64,000 nt of DNA from Microbispora sp. ZYX-F-249 (GCF_039649665.1 NZ_JBDJAW010000041.1:1-64000), one strand, 5' to 3'. Counted from the first letter of the stretch, positions 25,188 through 34,324 are shown. Notes: a model not told the origin generated them from the sequence alone. Numbers and translations are program-made.

Positions 25188-26084
25188 ATGTTCGCCGGAT
25201 TCGAACTCAGCCATGTCGAGGTCGGGGAGGTGCGCCTCCGGGTGCGGCACGGAGGCCGGGGGCCCGCGGTGCTGCTGGTCCACGGGCATCCGAGGACCCA
25301 CACCACCTGGCACCTGGTCGCGCCCGCTCTCGTGTCCGCCGGATACACCGTCGTCTGCCCCGACCTGCGGGGCTACGGCCGGTCCACGGCGCCTCCGGAC
25401 GAGCCGGACCATTCCCAGGCCGGCAAGCGCGCCATGGCCGGCGACCTGGTCGCGCTGATGCGGAAGCTCGGCCACGAGCGGTTCCACGCCGTGGGCCACG
25501 ACCGCGGCGGCTACGTCGTCCAGCGACTCGCGCTGGACCATCCGCACCGCGTGGACCACGTCGTCATCCTCGGCGACGTACCGATCGGTGAGGCGCTGGC
25601 CCGCTGCGACGCCCGGTTCGCCCAGGCGTGGTATCACTGGTTCTTCATGGGCCAGCCCGCGCCGCTGCCCGAGCGGCTCATCGCCGCCGACCTGGACGCC
25701 TGGTACACGCTCGATCCGGCCCGGATGGGCCGGGAGAACCACGCGGACGTCGCCGCGGCGGTAGCCGATCCGCGGGTGCGGCACGCGATGTGCGAGGACT
25801 ACCGTGCCGGGCTGGGCGTGGACCGGGCCGCCGACGACGCCGACCGAGCCGCCGGGCGGCGGATCACGAGCCCCCTGCTGGTCCTGTGGGGCGCCAAGGA
25901 CGACCTGGCGGAGCTCTACGACCACGACGTCCTCGGCGTGTGGCGGCCGTGGGCCGCCGACCTGTCCGGTAACGCCCTCGACACCGGCCATCACATGATG
26001 GAGGAAGCCCCGGACGCCCTCATCGCGGCCCTGCTGGACTTCCTCCCCCGGCCACCGGACGGAGCCGCCCATTCCGCCACGTGA
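25188..26084 (+). CDS. Haloacetate dehalogenase-like alpha/beta hydrolase
   Basis: This 298-residue alpha/beta-hydrolase resembles fluoroacetate dehalogenases. The oxyanion stretch HGHPRTHTTW, the nucleophile elbow GHDRGG (Asp nucleophile), the acidic GDVPIGEAL, the halide-pocket pair in WYHWFF, CEDYRAG, and the final DTGHHMMEE with the catalytic His are all present. In the characterised Rhodopseudomonas enzyme a second Arg three residues after HDR binds the carboxylate; here that place is Tyr (HDRGGY), so the natural substrate may not be a haloacetate. AGGGG lies about nine bases before the chosen ATG. It follows the phosphotriesterase-fold gene by 78 bases. Confidence 0.85.
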   Translation: MFAGFELSHVEVGEVRLRVRHGGRGPAVLLVHGHPRTHTTWHLVAPALVSAGYTVVCPDLRGYGRSTAPPDEPDHSQAGKRAMAGDLVALMRKLGHERFHAVGHDRGGYVVQRLALDHPHRVDHVVILGDVPIGEALARCDARFAQAWYHWFFMGQPAPLPERLIAADLDAWYTLDPARMGRENHADVAAAVADPRVRHAMCEDYRAGLGVDRAADDADRAAGRRITSPLLVLWGAKDDLAELYDHDVLGVWRPWAADLSGNALDTGHHMMEEAPDALIAALLDFLPRPPDGAAHSAT

Positions 26085-26097
26085 GGGGACACGACGG

Positions 26098-27231
26098 TCA
26101 GTGGTCGCCGGCGCCGGCGAAGTCGGGTAGCTCGGTGGACAGCAGCCCGTCGGCGGCGCCGTCGAGGAGCCGGGCCATCTCCGTGGAGCGGGGAAGCATG
26201 GTCTCCTCGTACGCGCGGACGGCCTCGCCGACGGTGTCGTGGCGGGCGATGGCGAGGGCGAGTTCGCATGCGTCCAGCATCGCGAGGTTGACGCCGACGC
26301 CGAGCGGAGGCATGAGGTGGGCGGCGTCGCCGAGCAGGGTCATCGTGGGGTTGTGCTCCCAGGCGTGCGGGACCGGCAGGGCGAAGATCGGGCGGTCGAC
26401 GTAAGGGCCGTCGTTGTCGGCGATCAGCCGGCGCAGGCGGGGTGACCAGTCACGGTAGCGCTCCAGAAGGTGGGCGCGGAGGCCGTCGGTGTCAACAGGG
26501 GTGAGACCGCCGGCGGTGATCCAGTCGGCCGGGACGCGCTGGATGATGTAGACGCGGATGCGGTCGCCGCCGTTGCGCTGGGCGAACAGGCCGCGGTCGC
26601 CGTCCGCCGCGGCCGCGCTGCCCTGGCCGACGAGCTCGGCGATGCCGGGGTGCCGGGTCTCGACGTCGTGGAACCAGGCTTCCAGGAAGCTGACGCCGGT
26701 GTAGCGGGGGGTGGCCCCGGAGACCGCGCGGCGGACCGTGGACCAGGCGCCGTCGGCGCCGACGACGAGGTCGGCTTCGATGGTGGTGCCGTCCGTGAAG
26801 TGCAGCTGCCGGGGGCCTTCAACCGGACCGCCGACGGCCCGCAGGGCGTGGCCCCAGCGTACGGTGCCGGGCTGGAGCGACTTGAGCAGCAGGTCGCGCA
26901 GCCGGCCGCGGTCGATCTCCGGTTTGACCCGCTCGCCCTGCTCGGGGACGTGGTGGAAGAGGATCGTGCCCGCCGGGTCCATCTGGCGCATCTCCTGGCC
27001 CTCGGGCCTGGCCAGTTCGAAGAACTCCTCCAGGAGGCCGGCTTCGCGCAGGGCGATCTGGCCGTTGCCGGCGTGCAGGTCGAGGGTGCCGCCCTGGTCG
27101 CGGGCGGCGGGGCCGGGGTCGCGCTCGTAGACGGTGGCGGCGATGCCACGCCGCTGGAGGATGCGAGCGCAGATCAGGCCGCCGGGGCCGGCTCCGACGA
27201 TGGCGATCCGGGGTGCCGGAGTGGTGTCCAT
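26098..27231 (-). CDS. TetX-like FAD-dependent monooxygenase
   Basis: This 377-residue protein is a class A flavoprotein monooxygenase. FAD-binding GAGPGGL is at residues 12-18, YERDPGP ends the second strand, the DG motif is GADGAWSTVR, and the GD motif is LLGDAAHLMPPLGVGVNLAM. The set and the MPPxGxGVNLAMLDA pattern resemble TetX and related aromatic hydroxylases, which use NADPH and oxygen. I chose the ATG at 27231 because CGGAG is well placed. It is divergent from a TetR regulator, which probably controls it in response to the substrate. Tetracycline modification is possible but unproven. Confidence 0.88.
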   Translation of the reverse strand: MDTTPAPRIAIVGAGPGGLICARILQRRGIAATVYERDPGPAARDQGGTLDLHAGNGQIALREAGLLEEFFELARPEGQEMRQMDPAGTILFHHVPEQGERVKPEIDRGRLRDLLLKSLQPGTVRWGHALRAVGGPVEGPRQLHFTDGTTIEADLVVGADGAWSTVRRAVSGATPRYTGVSFLEAWFHDVETRHPGIAELVGQGSAAAADGDRGLFAQRNGGDRIRVYIIQRVPADWITAGGLTPVDTDGLRAHLLERYRDWSPRLRRLIADNDGPYVDRPIFALPVPHAWEHNPTMTLLGDAAHLMPPLGVGVNLAMLDACELALAIARHDTVGEAVRAYEETMLPRSTEMARLLDGAADGLLSTELPDFAGAGDH

Positions 27232-27425
27232 GGTGGTGCTCCGTCCGTTCGGGACGGCAGTGCCGTGACTGCCGTGGTGAAGGGATGCCTGGGTGAGGGG
27301 TCGGCGGGTCTCGCCGAGGACAGAAGACGGCCGGGCGGCGCCTCGAAACCGTCGCCCAAGAGAAACACACCAACCCAATAAGTGCAACAGAACAACTTTT
27401 GGAGTCGGTCAACCCAGGAGGTAGG

Positions 27426-28115
27426 GTGCCGGGTATGCCCGACACCACGACCGGCCCCACGACCGGCCCCACGACCGGCCCCACGACCGGCGCCACGACC
27501 GGCCCCACGACCGGCGCCGCGGCGGGTCCCGCTCCCGCGCCGGTGGGGCGCCGCGAGCGCAAGAAGGCCGCCACCCGCCAGGCCATCGCCGACGCCGCGC
27601 TGCGCCTGTTCCTGGAGCGCGGCTACGACGAGGTCGGCATTCGCGAGATCGCGGACGCCGCCGACGTGTCCACCACCACGCTGTTCAAGCACTTCCCGGT
27701 CAAGGAGGCCCTCGTCTTCGACGAGGACTCCGACCAGGAGACCCGCCTGCTCGCCGCCGTCCGCGAGCGGCCCGAGGGCCAGTCCATCCCCGGCGCGCTG
27801 CGCGAACACGCCCTGACCACCCGGCTGGCCGCCGCCGACGGCGACGCAGCCTTCACCGCCTTCGCCGACCTGGTGGCCGGCACCCCCGCGCTGCGCGACC
27901 ATGCCCAGAAGATGTGGCTGCGCCACACCGCCGCACTCGCGAAGGCCATCGCCGAGGAGAGCGGCCTCGCCGCGGACGACCCCGTCTGCGCCGCCCTGGC
28001 CCACTTCGCCCTCGAAGCCCCCCGCGCGGCTCACGCCCACGACAACCCCAGAGAGGCCATCATTCGGGCCTTCGACCTCCTGGAACACGGCTGGAACGCG
28101 CTCGCGCAGAAATGA
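27426..28115 (+). CDS. TetR-family transcriptional regulator with repeat-rich N-terminus
   Basis: This repressor of about 229 residues has a standard TetR DNA-binding domain (RQAIADAALRLFLERGYDEVGIREIADAADVS, interrupted by none, then TTTLFKHF) and an all-helical ligand domain. Before it lies an unusual tail of about 40 residues dominated by GPTT units, encoded by six 12-bp tandem repeats. The start is uncertain: GTG at 27426 is four bases after AGGAGG and is my choice, while an ATG three codons later is possible. It is divergent from the TetX-like monooxygenase and likely represses it and itself. The shared 194-base gap is AT-richer near 27360-27410. Confidence 0.88.
   Translation: MPGMPDTTTGPTTGPTTGPTTGATTGPTTGAAAGPAPAPVGRRERKKAATRQAIADAALRLFLERGYDEVGIREIADAADVSTTTLFKHFPVKEALVFDEDSDQETRLLAAVRERPEGQSIPGALREHALTTRLAAADGDAAFTAFADLVAGTPALRDHAQKMWLRHTAALAKAIAEESGLAADDPVCAALAHFALEAPRAAHAHDNPREAIIRAFDLLEHGWNALAQK
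27447..27518 (+). repeat. Six 12-bp tandem repeats inside TetR gene
   Basis: The unit ACGACCGGCCCC occurs four times exactly and twice with one change (GGCGCC ending), head to tail and in frame, each coding Thr-Thr-Gly-Pro or Thr-Thr-Gly-Ala. Length variation between strains by slippage would keep the frame, so copy number could tune the tail without breaking the regulator. Confidence 0.9.
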
Positions 28116-28248
28116 GCAACCGCCCTCGCGGTCCAGGTGTGCCGCGACCTGGCCTTTCACGATCGGCTAGCGATCGGCTGACGGTGCCCTTCCTACGTTG
28201 ATGCCGCTCGCGAGGGCCGCGAGCACATCGAGAACCGAGGGAATCCTC

Positions 28249-28737
28249 ATGCGTATTCGCACACTGGTCACCGGCCTCGGCCTGGCCGCCGGCCTCGCCG
28301 TCCCCGCCGGGGTGTCGACCCCCGCCCACGCCGCCACCGCCGCGACCGCCTGCACCGTGGAGCTCTCCTCCATCTACGCCGGCAACGTCGACGAGAAGGA
28401 CGGGCGGGACGAGCTCCGCTTCCGCGTGGACGGCAACCTCTTCCCGCGCATCAACTCGAAGTACTCGACGATGACGGCGGGCGACACCGACTACGCGTCG
28501 GACTTCGAGGACCCGACCACGATCGTGGACCCGACCCACTCCGCGTCCTTCAACCTGCGTGAGGTCACGCCTCCGGCCGCCGGTTCCGGCACCTCGCTGG
28601 GCAGCGCCACCGCGGACTGGTCCGACTGCAGCACCCTGAATGTCGGCGAGTGGGACGACCTCCCCTCGCAGTCGATCAGCGGCACCGACGAGACGTACTA
28701 CGACTACCGCGTCGTCCTCAGGGTCACCGGCATCTGA
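28249..28737 (+). CDS. Small secreted protein of unknown function
   Basis: This 162-residue precursor has a clear Sec signal peptide (residues 1-34: RIRTLVTGLGLAAGLAVPAG, then PAHAA). The mature part of about 125 residues is acidic, rich in Thr, Ser and Asp, and beta-like. It has two Cys (ACTVEL near the start and SDCSTL near the end) that could form a disulfide. GAGGGA lies seven bases before the ATG. I recognise no family. It stands alone between the TetR gene and a strong hairpin. It could be an exported inhibitor, lectin-like or surface protein. Confidence 0.7.
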   Translation: MRIRTLVTGLGLAAGLAVPAGVSTPAHAATAATACTVELSSIYAGNVDEKDGRDELRFRVDGNLFPRINSKYSTMTAGDTDYASDFEDPTTIVDPTHSASFNLREVTPPAAGSGTSLGSATADWSDCSTLNVGEWDDLPSQSISGTDETYYDYRVVLRVTGI

Positions 28738-28761
28738 GCCGACCGGCCTTCCGTACGGCAG

Positions 28762-28805
28762 GCCGCGGTTCCCCTCCGGTCCGCACGGCGGAGGGGAACC
28801 GCGGC
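28762..28805. terminator. 17-bp perfect hairpin between convergent genes
   Basis: GCCGCGGTTCCCCTCCG and its exact complement form a 17-bp stem with a 10-nt loop, midway between the secreted-protein stop and the stop of the convergent polyamine operon. It can act on both strands. No T-tract follows. Confidence 0.85.
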
Positions 28806-28815
28806 CCGCACGTCC

Positions 28816-30210
28816 TCAGGAGTCGAAGCCGACGCCGAAAGCGTCGAGGGTGCGCAGCCAGGCGTTGCGGCGGCCCTCGTGCTCGTCGGCCCGGGCGATG
28901 GCCCAGCGCGTGAGCTGGATGACGCCGGACCGCACCGGCTCGGGTGGGAAGGGCACCGGCTTCTCCCGCACCATGCGCAGGTCCGTACGCTCGGTCACCC
29001 GGCCCTGCAGCAGGTCGAGCATGACGTTGGCCCCGAACCGGGTCGCGCCCACGCCGAGGCCGGTGTATCCGGCGGCGTAGGCGAGGCGCGAGCCGTACGC
29101 GGTGCCGAAGAAGGCGCTGAACCGGCTGCAGGTGTCGATGACCCCGCCCCACCTGTGGGTGAAGCGCAGGCCGTGGAGCTGCGGGAACGTCTCGAAGAAG
29201 TGCGTGGCGAGCTTCTCGAAGGTGGCGTCGCGCTGGTCGTACTCCGGCCTGACCAGGCCGCCGTTGTGATAGACGGCGTCGTAGCCGCCCCACAGGATCC
29301 GGTTGTCGTCGGTCAGACGGTAGTAGTGGAACCGGTTGGCCGAGTCGCCGATGCCCTGGCGGTTCCGCCAGCCGATCTCCGCCAGCAGGTCGTCCGGCAC
29401 CGGCTCGGTCATCAGCGCGTAGTCGTACACCGGCACGAGGAAGTGCCTGAGCCGGCGCAGCAGCGGCGGGAACGCGCCGGTGCCGAGGGCCACCCGCCCG
29501 GCCCTGACCCGGCCCTTCGGCGTGCCGAGTTCGAGCGCCACGCCGTCGTCGTGCAGGGAGCGCACCGGCGTGTGCTCGAAGACGCGCACGCCGAGCCGCA
29601 CGCAGACGTCGCGCAGCCCCCACGCCAGCCGCGCCGGGTCGACCATGGCGACGCCCCGCCGGTCCCACACGCCGCCGAGGTACGTCGGGGAGTCCACCTC
29701 GGCCCGCACCTGCTCGCGGTCGAGCCGCTCCAGCCGCATGCCGAGCGAGGCGGCCCCGCTCACCTCCTCGTCGAGCCCGGCGAGCTGCCACTCCTCGGTG
29801 GCCACCCGCAGCTCGCCGGTGCGCTCGAAGGAGCAGTCGACGCCGTAGCGGGCGAGGGTCTGCTCGATCTCGTCGAGGTTCTCCAGGCCGAGCCGTTCCA
29901 GGGTCGCGATCTCGGCGGGCCAGCGGTCCTGGCCGTTGCCGAGCCCATGGGTCAGGCTCGCCGCGCAGAACCCGCCGTTGCGACCGGAGGCGGCCCACCC
30001 GACCGCGCGGCCCTCCAGGAGGACCACGTCGAGCGAGGGGTCGCGCTCCTTGGCCATCAGGGCGGTCCACAGGCCGGTGAAGCCGCCGCCGACCACCGCG
30101 AGGTCCGCCGTGACGTCTCCCGTCAGCGGGGGCAGCGGCTCGGGCGCGATCGGCCGGTCCAGCCAGTACGGCTTACGCTCCGCGTCGGCGAGCGCCTTCG
30201 ACGGGACCAC
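28816..30210 (-). CDS. PuuB-like FAD-dependent amine oxidase
   Basis: This 464-residue DAO-family flavoprotein has the N-terminal FAD motif VVGGGFTGLWTAL (about residues 39-51), LLEGRAVGWAASGRNGGFC just after it, and a C-terminal GYTGLGVGATRFGANVMLDLL. The SGRNGGF pattern is typical of gamma-glutamylputrescine oxidase (PuuB) and related oxidases that turn an amine into an aldehyde with release of peroxide. It is the last gene of the operon with the polyamine-type ABC importer and gamma-aminobutyraldehyde-type dehydrogenase, so it likely oxidises an imported polyamine. No PuuA-type ligase or PuuD hydrolase is nearby, so substrate activation is uncertain. GTG start after GAGGAAG. Confidence 0.85.
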   Translation of the reverse strand: MVPSKALADAERKPYWLDRPIAPEPLPPLTGDVTADLAVVGGGFTGLWTALMAKERDPSLDVVLLEGRAVGWAASGRNGGFCAASLTHGLGNGQDRWPAEIATLERLGLENLDEIEQTLARYGVDCSFERTGELRVATEEWQLAGLDEEVSGAASLGMRLERLDREQVRAEVDSPTYLGGVWDRRGVAMVDPARLAWGLRDVCVRLGVRVFEHTPVRSLHDDGVALELGTPKGRVRAGRVALGTGAFPPLLRRLRHFLVPVYDYALMTEPVPDDLLAEIGWRNRQGIGDSANRFHYYRLTDDNRILWGGYDAVYHNGGLVRPEYDQRDATFEKLATHFFETFPQLHGLRFTHRWGGVIDTCSRFSAFFGTAYGSRLAYAAGYTGLGVGATRFGANVMLDLLQGRVTERTDLRMVREKPVPFPPEPVRSGVIQLTRWAIARADEHEGRRNAWLRTLDAFGVGFDS

Positions 30211-30222
30211 GGTTTCACTTCC

Positions 30223-31014
30223 TCACGCGTTGGCGCGGCGGCGTCCCACGAGGGCGTTGACCACGGCGATCAGCACACCGGCCGCGAAGATCAGCGTTCC
30301 CATGACGTTCACCTGCGGCGGGAGGCCGACACGAGTGGCGCCCCAGATCCACAGCGGGAACGTCATGGTGCCGCCGGAGTTGAAGTTGGTGATGACGAAG
30401 TCGTCGATCGACAGCGCGAAGGCCAGCATCGAGCCCGCCAGCACGCCGGGGAAGATCATCGGCAGGGTGACCAGCCGGAACGTCGTCCACGGTCCCGCGC
30501 CGAGGTCGCGGGCCGCCTCCTCCAGGGAGGCGTCGAGCGTCATCACCCGGGCCCGCACGGTCACGGCCACGAACGAGATCGAGAACATGACGTGCGAGAT
30601 CAGGATCGTCACGAATCCGAGGGGCACGGCGAGCGTGACGAACAGCGACAGCAGCGACGCGCCCATCACGATCTCGGCGCAGGAGATCGCCGCGAACATC
30701 ACGAGGTTCATCGCCCCGGAGCCGCGGAAGCGGTAGCGGCCGAGCGCCAGCCCGATCAGCGACCCGAGCACCCCGGCGATCAGCATCGTCAGCACGGCGA
30801 TGAGCAGCGAGTTCACCAGCGCCTGGGTGAGGTCGCCGATCTCGAACAGCTTGCCGTACCACTTGAGCGTGAAGCCCTGCCAGGCCGTGTTGTACCGGCC
30901 CTTGGTGTCGTTGAAGCCGAAAAGGATCATCACGGCGATCGGCAGCACGAGCCACGCGATCACCAGCCAGGTGTAGATCTGCAGGCCGCGGCCGCGCAGC
31001 AGGCCACCCCTCAT
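30223..31014 (-). CDS. Polyamine-type ABC importer permease (PotC-like)
   Basis: This 263-residue inner-membrane permease has six helices and the EAA-loop motif typical of importers (SLEEAARDLGAGPWTTFRLVTLP, about residues 160-182). The family PotC/YdcV start is also seen (LPIAVMILFGFNDTKG). It forms the channel with the PotB-like subunit, whose stop its ATG overlaps (ATGA). Together they should pass putrescine, spermidine or a related amine delivered by the binding protein. The oxidase gene follows after 12 bases. Confidence 0.92.
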   Translation of the reverse strand: MRGGLLRGRGLQIYTWLVIAWLVLPIAVMILFGFNDTKGRYNTAWQGFTLKWYGKLFEIGDLTQALVNSLLIAVLTMLIAGVLGSLIGLALGRYRFRGSGAMNLVMFAAISCAEIVMGASLLSLFVTLAVPLGFVTILISHVMFSISFVAVTVRARVMTLDASLEEAARDLGAGPWTTFRLVTLPMIFPGVLAGSMLAFALSIDDFVITNFNSGGTMTFPLWIWGATRVGLPPQVNVMGTLIFAAGVLIAVVNALVGRRRANA

Positions 31015-31874
31015 CGGGCCGCCACCTCCAGCACGTCCTCGGTGCCGAGCGCCTTGGCGTACGCGAAGATGCCCACCAGCAGCAGGGCCATCAGCGTGAA
31101 CGACAGCGCCGAGGCGGTCGGGTAGTCCTGGTTGACCAGGAACTGGTTCTGGATGACGTTGCCGATCATGGTGTTGCTGGTGCCGCCGAGCACGGAGGCG
31201 TTGACGTAGTCGGACGTGGCCGGCACGAACGTCATCAGCACGCCGGCGAACACTCCCGGCAGCGACAGCGGCAGCACGACGCGCAGGAAGGTCTGCAGCT
31301 TGCTCGCGTAGAGGTCCTGCGCGGCCTCCAGGACGCGCGGGTCGATCCGCTCCAGCGCCACGTACATCGGCAGGATCATGAACGGCAGGAAGTTGTACGC
31401 CAGGCCGCCGATGACCGCCGCGCTCGTGGCCAGGATGTGGAAGTCCTGCGGCACCAGCCCCAGCGACTTCAGCGGCCCGAGCAGCATGCCGTTGTCGGAC
31501 AGGAAGAACTGCCAGGAGATGGTGCGCAGCACGAACGACACCAGGAAGGGCAGCAGCAGGAGGAACAGGTAGATCGACTTGCGGTTGCCGCCCTTGAAGG
31601 CGATCCAGTACGCCACCGGGAACCCGATGACGATCTGGATCACCGTCGAGATCACGCCGTACACCACGGACCGGATGATCTGGTCGTGGTAGGTGCTGAT
31701 CCCGTCGACGTAGCTGTGCCAGTTGAACGTGAACGCGTAACCGTTCACGACGTCGCCCGACTGCAGCGACAGCGACAGCATGACGACCGTCGGGATGACG
31801 AAGAAGATCGCCAGCCAGAGCGTGCCCGGGAAGAGCAGCAGGTACGGCGTCAGCGAAGCCTTGAGCCTGCTCAT
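31011..31874 (-). CDS. Polyamine-type ABC importer permease (PotB-like)
   Basis: This 287-residue permease has six helices and the EAA loop RVLEAAQDLYASKLQTFLRVVLPLSLP (seen as VLEAAQDLYA followed by RVVLP). The TSDYVNASVLGG segment before the last helix is typical of PotB/PotH. Its start overlaps the binding-protein stop by ATGA, and its stop overlaps the PotC-like start the same way, so the core transporter genes are translationally coupled. Confidence 0.92.
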   Translation of the reverse strand: MSRLKASLTPYLLLFPGTLWLAIFFVIPTVVMLSLSLQSGDVVNGYAFTFNWHSYVDGISTYHDQIIRSVVYGVISTVIQIVIGFPVAYWIAFKGGNRKSIYLFLLLLPFLVSFVLRTISWQFFLSDNGMLLGPLKSLGLVPQDFHILATSAAVIGGLAYNFLPFMILPMYVALERIDPRVLEAAQDLYASKLQTFLRVVLPLSLPGVFAGVLMTFVPATSDYVNASVLGGTSNTMIGNVIQNQFLVNQDYPTASALSFTLMALLLVGIFAYAKALGTEDVLEVAAR

Positions 31875-33130
31875 GACGTCGTGATCGCCTGGAAGATGGA
31901 CTCGAACTTCTTCTGCTCCTGCGGCGTCTTGAACTTGACGTAGCTGCGCAGCCTGGCGGAGTCCTCCGCGCTCGGGAAGACCAGCGGGCTGCTCGCCACC
32001 TCCTCCAGGAGCTTCTTGTCGTCGCCCGACGCCTTGGCCGCGTCGGCGGCGATGACGTCCTTGGCGGCCGGGACCGGCGTCACGTAGTTGATGTACTCCG
32101 CGAGGTGCGCCGCCACGTTCACGTCGTAGAAGAAGTCCATCAGCATGATCGCGTCGACCGGGTTCGCCGCGGTCTTCGGGATCGTCATGTTGTCGGTCCA
32201 GATGGTCCCGCCCTCCTGCGGCACCACGAACTTGAGGTCCGTGCCGTCGGAGACGTTCTTCTGGAAGACGTCGCCCGACCAGGCCATGGCGAGCCAGATG
32301 TCACCCTTGGCCAGCGGGTCCATGTACGCCTGGTCGTAGTACTTGCGGACGATGCCGCCGTCGCGCTGCTCCTGGAGCTTGGCCCCGGCCTTCTCCCAGT
32401 CCGCCTCGGTGGACTTGTCGGGGTCGGCGCCGATCGCGAACATGCCGAAGTTGGCGATCTCCTGGGAGTCGGACATCATGCCGACCTTGCCCTTGTACTT
32501 GGGGTTCCACAGCTCGGCGATGCTGGTCGGCGGGGTGTCGATGTACTTCGGGTTGTACGCGATGCCCGTCATGCCGGAGGCCCACGGGATGCTGTAGACG
32601 TTGCCCGGGTCGAACGACTCGTTCTTGTACTGCTCCGCCACGTTCGCCGCGAAGTTCGGCAGCTTGGAGTGGTCGAGCGGCGCCAGGTAGCCGAGCTGGA
32701 CGAGCTGCTCGAAGTGCAGGCCGTTGGTGACGACCATGAGGTCGTAGTCGATGGGCTGCCCCGCGGCGAGCTGCGGCTGGATCTTGGCGAACCAGCTCGG
32801 CATCTCGAGGATGACCTCTTTGTAGTTCACCGTGATGCCGGTCTGCTGGGTGAACTGCTTGAGCTCGGGCTGCTTGGGGTCCATGTAGAGCGGCCAGTTG
32901 GCGAAGTCGACGTGGCCGTTCTTCGTCTTGCCCGACCAGAACTTCTCCACCTCGGACTGGGCCTGGGCGGAGGAGGTCGGCTTGGCCGTGCCCTTGCCCT
33001 GCACACCGCAGGCGGCGAGGGCGAGCCCGGCGGCCGACAGTCCCGCGAGCCGGAAGGCGTCGCGCCTGCCGAGCCGGCGCTGGGTCATGCCACGGAGGAT
33101 GGCGGGGTCCTGCCTGTATGGGTGGTTCAT
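31871..33130 (-). CDS. Polyamine-type ABC importer binding lipoprotein (PotD-like)
   Basis: This 419-residue solute-binding protein has a twin-arginine-like start (GRRDAFRLAGLSAAG) followed by lipobox LALAAC, so it is probably exported folded and anchored through the Cys near residue 41. The mature part has the PotD-family pattern: ANWPLYMD early, YDLMVVTNG, YSIPWASGMTGIAYN, and NYVTPVPAAKD late. Such proteins capture putrescine or spermidine outside the membrane and dock to the PotBC channel. Start at 33130 keeps a short positive leader; an internal ATG 14 codons later would still contain the export signal. The next gene overlaps by four bases. Confidence 0.92.
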   Translation of the reverse strand: MNHPYRQDPAILRGMTQRRLGRRDAFRLAGLSAAGLALAACGVQGKGTAKPTSSAQAQSEVEKFWSGKTKNGHVDFANWPLYMDPKQPELKQFTQQTGITVNYKEVILEMPSWFAKIQPQLAAGQPIDYDLMVVTNGLHFEQLVQLGYLAPLDHSKLPNFAANVAEQYKNESFDPGNVYSIPWASGMTGIAYNPKYIDTPPTSIAELWNPKYKGKVGMMSDSQEIANFGMFAIGADPDKSTEADWEKAGAKLQEQRDGGIVRKYYDQAYMDPLAKGDIWLAMAWSGDVFQKNVSDGTDLKFVVPQEGGTIWTDNMTIPKTAANPVDAIMLMDFFYDVNVAAHLAEYINYVTPVPAAKDVIAADAAKASGDDKKLLEEVASSPLVFPSAEDSARLRSYVKFKTPQEQKKFESIFQAITTS

Positions 33131-33175
33131 TGGGGTGTGGTGCTCCGGGTTCTGTCTACCGCGGGGGTTCGGGTG

Positions 33176-34324
33176 TTACCGCAGGGCGTAGGAGTGCCAG
33201 GGCTGCCAGGAGAGCCAGACCGAGTCGCCCCGCTCGGCGGTGATCGTGCTGTCGTTCGCGTTCTGCTCGAACACCGTGATCTCGGCGCCGTCGCCGAGCA
33301 TCACGACGTAGCTGTTGGAGGTGCCGAGGTAGACGACCTCGGCCACGGTCCCCCGCACGACGCTGAGGTCGCCCTCGGGCCGGTCCTTCGCAATCTTGAT
33401 CTTCTCCGGCCGGACCGTCAGGTCGACGGTCTGGCCGGCCGAGAGCGTGCCGTCCGCGGGGATGAGGATCCGGTCGCTCTGCCCGAGGGCGAGCACGGCG
33501 GTGTCACCGCCGACATGCTGCACCGTTCCGCTCAGCAGGTTGGAGGTGCCGATGAACCCGGCCACGAACTTGCTGGCGGGCCGCTCGTAGATCTCGCGGG
33601 GACCGGCGAGCTGTTCCACGAGGCCGTCGTTCATGACGGCGATGCGGTCGCTCATCGTCAGCGCCTCGCTCTGGTCGTGCGTCACGTAGACGAACGTGAT
33701 GCCGACCTCACGCTGGATGCGCTTGAGCTCGATCTGCATGGCCTGGCGGAGCTTGAGGTCGAGCGCGCCGAGCGGCTCGTCGAGCAGGAGCGCGCGGGGC
33801 CGGTTGACCAGCGCGCGGGCGAGCGCGACGCGCTGCTGCTGGCCTCCCGACATCTCCTTCGGCCGGCGCTTCTCGCGGCCGACCAGGTCCACGACCTCCA
33901 GGATCTCCCCGACACGACGCTTGATCTCCGTGTCGGGGACCTTCTTGCGCTTGAGCCCGAACGCGACGTTGTCCCAGACGTTCATGTGCGGGAACAGCGC
34001 GTAGGACTGGAACACCATGTTGATGTCACGCTTGTTCGGCGGGACGTTCGTGACGTCCTCCCCGTGGAGCCTGACGACCCCCTGGGTGGGGTCCTCGAAC
34101 CCGGCGATCATTCGCATGCTGGTGGTCTTGCCGCAGCCTGAGGGGCCGAGGAGGGAGAAGAACTCCCCCTCCGCGATGGCGAGGCTCACGCCCTTGACCG
34201 CCCGTACGACCTCGCCGTGCGAGACGTACTCCTTCACCACGTTGTCGAGTTCGATGGCGGGCACGTCTCCTGATACGGGGGCAGCCGCGACGGCTGCCCC
34301 CGGGCCCGCCTGGATCTCTGTCAT
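33176..34324 (-). CDS. Polyamine-type ABC importer ATPase (PotA-like)
   Basis: This 382-residue ATPase has Walker A GPSGCGKTTS near residue 59, Q-loop VFQSYALFPHM, signature MSGGQQQRVALARAL near 155, Walker B ALLLDEPLGALDLK and switch VYVTHDQSEALT. The C-terminal TOBE domain carries VRPEKIKI. The spacing and the GALDLKLR and FIGTSN elements match PotA. It energises the importer encoded downstream. The first 24 residues are a flexible Ala-rich tail. The dehydrogenase gene lies 51 bases upstream, so all six genes probably form one transcript. Confidence 0.93.
   Translation of the reverse strand: MTEIQAGPGAAVAAAPVSGDVPAIELDNVVKEYVSHGEVVRAVKGVSLAIAEGEFFSLLGPSGCGKTTSMRMIAGFEDPTQGVVRLHGEDVTNVPPNKRDINMVFQSYALFPHMNVWDNVAFGLKRKKVPDTEIKRRVGEILEVVDLVGREKRRPKEMSGGQQQRVALARALVNRPRALLLDEPLGALDLKLRQAMQIELKRIQREVGITFVYVTHDQSEALTMSDRIAVMNDGLVEQLAGPREIYERPASKFVAGFIGTSNLLSGTVQHVGGDTAVLALGQSDRILIPADGTLSAGQTVDLTVRPEKIKIAKDRPEGDLSVVRGTVAEVVYLGTSNSYVVMLGDGAEITVFEQNANDSTITAERGDSVWLSWQPWHSYALR

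Noticed and set aside
27447-27518. Possible CRISPR-like array
   Set aside because: Units are 12 bases with no spacers and read in frame as a protein tail, so this is a coding microsatellite.
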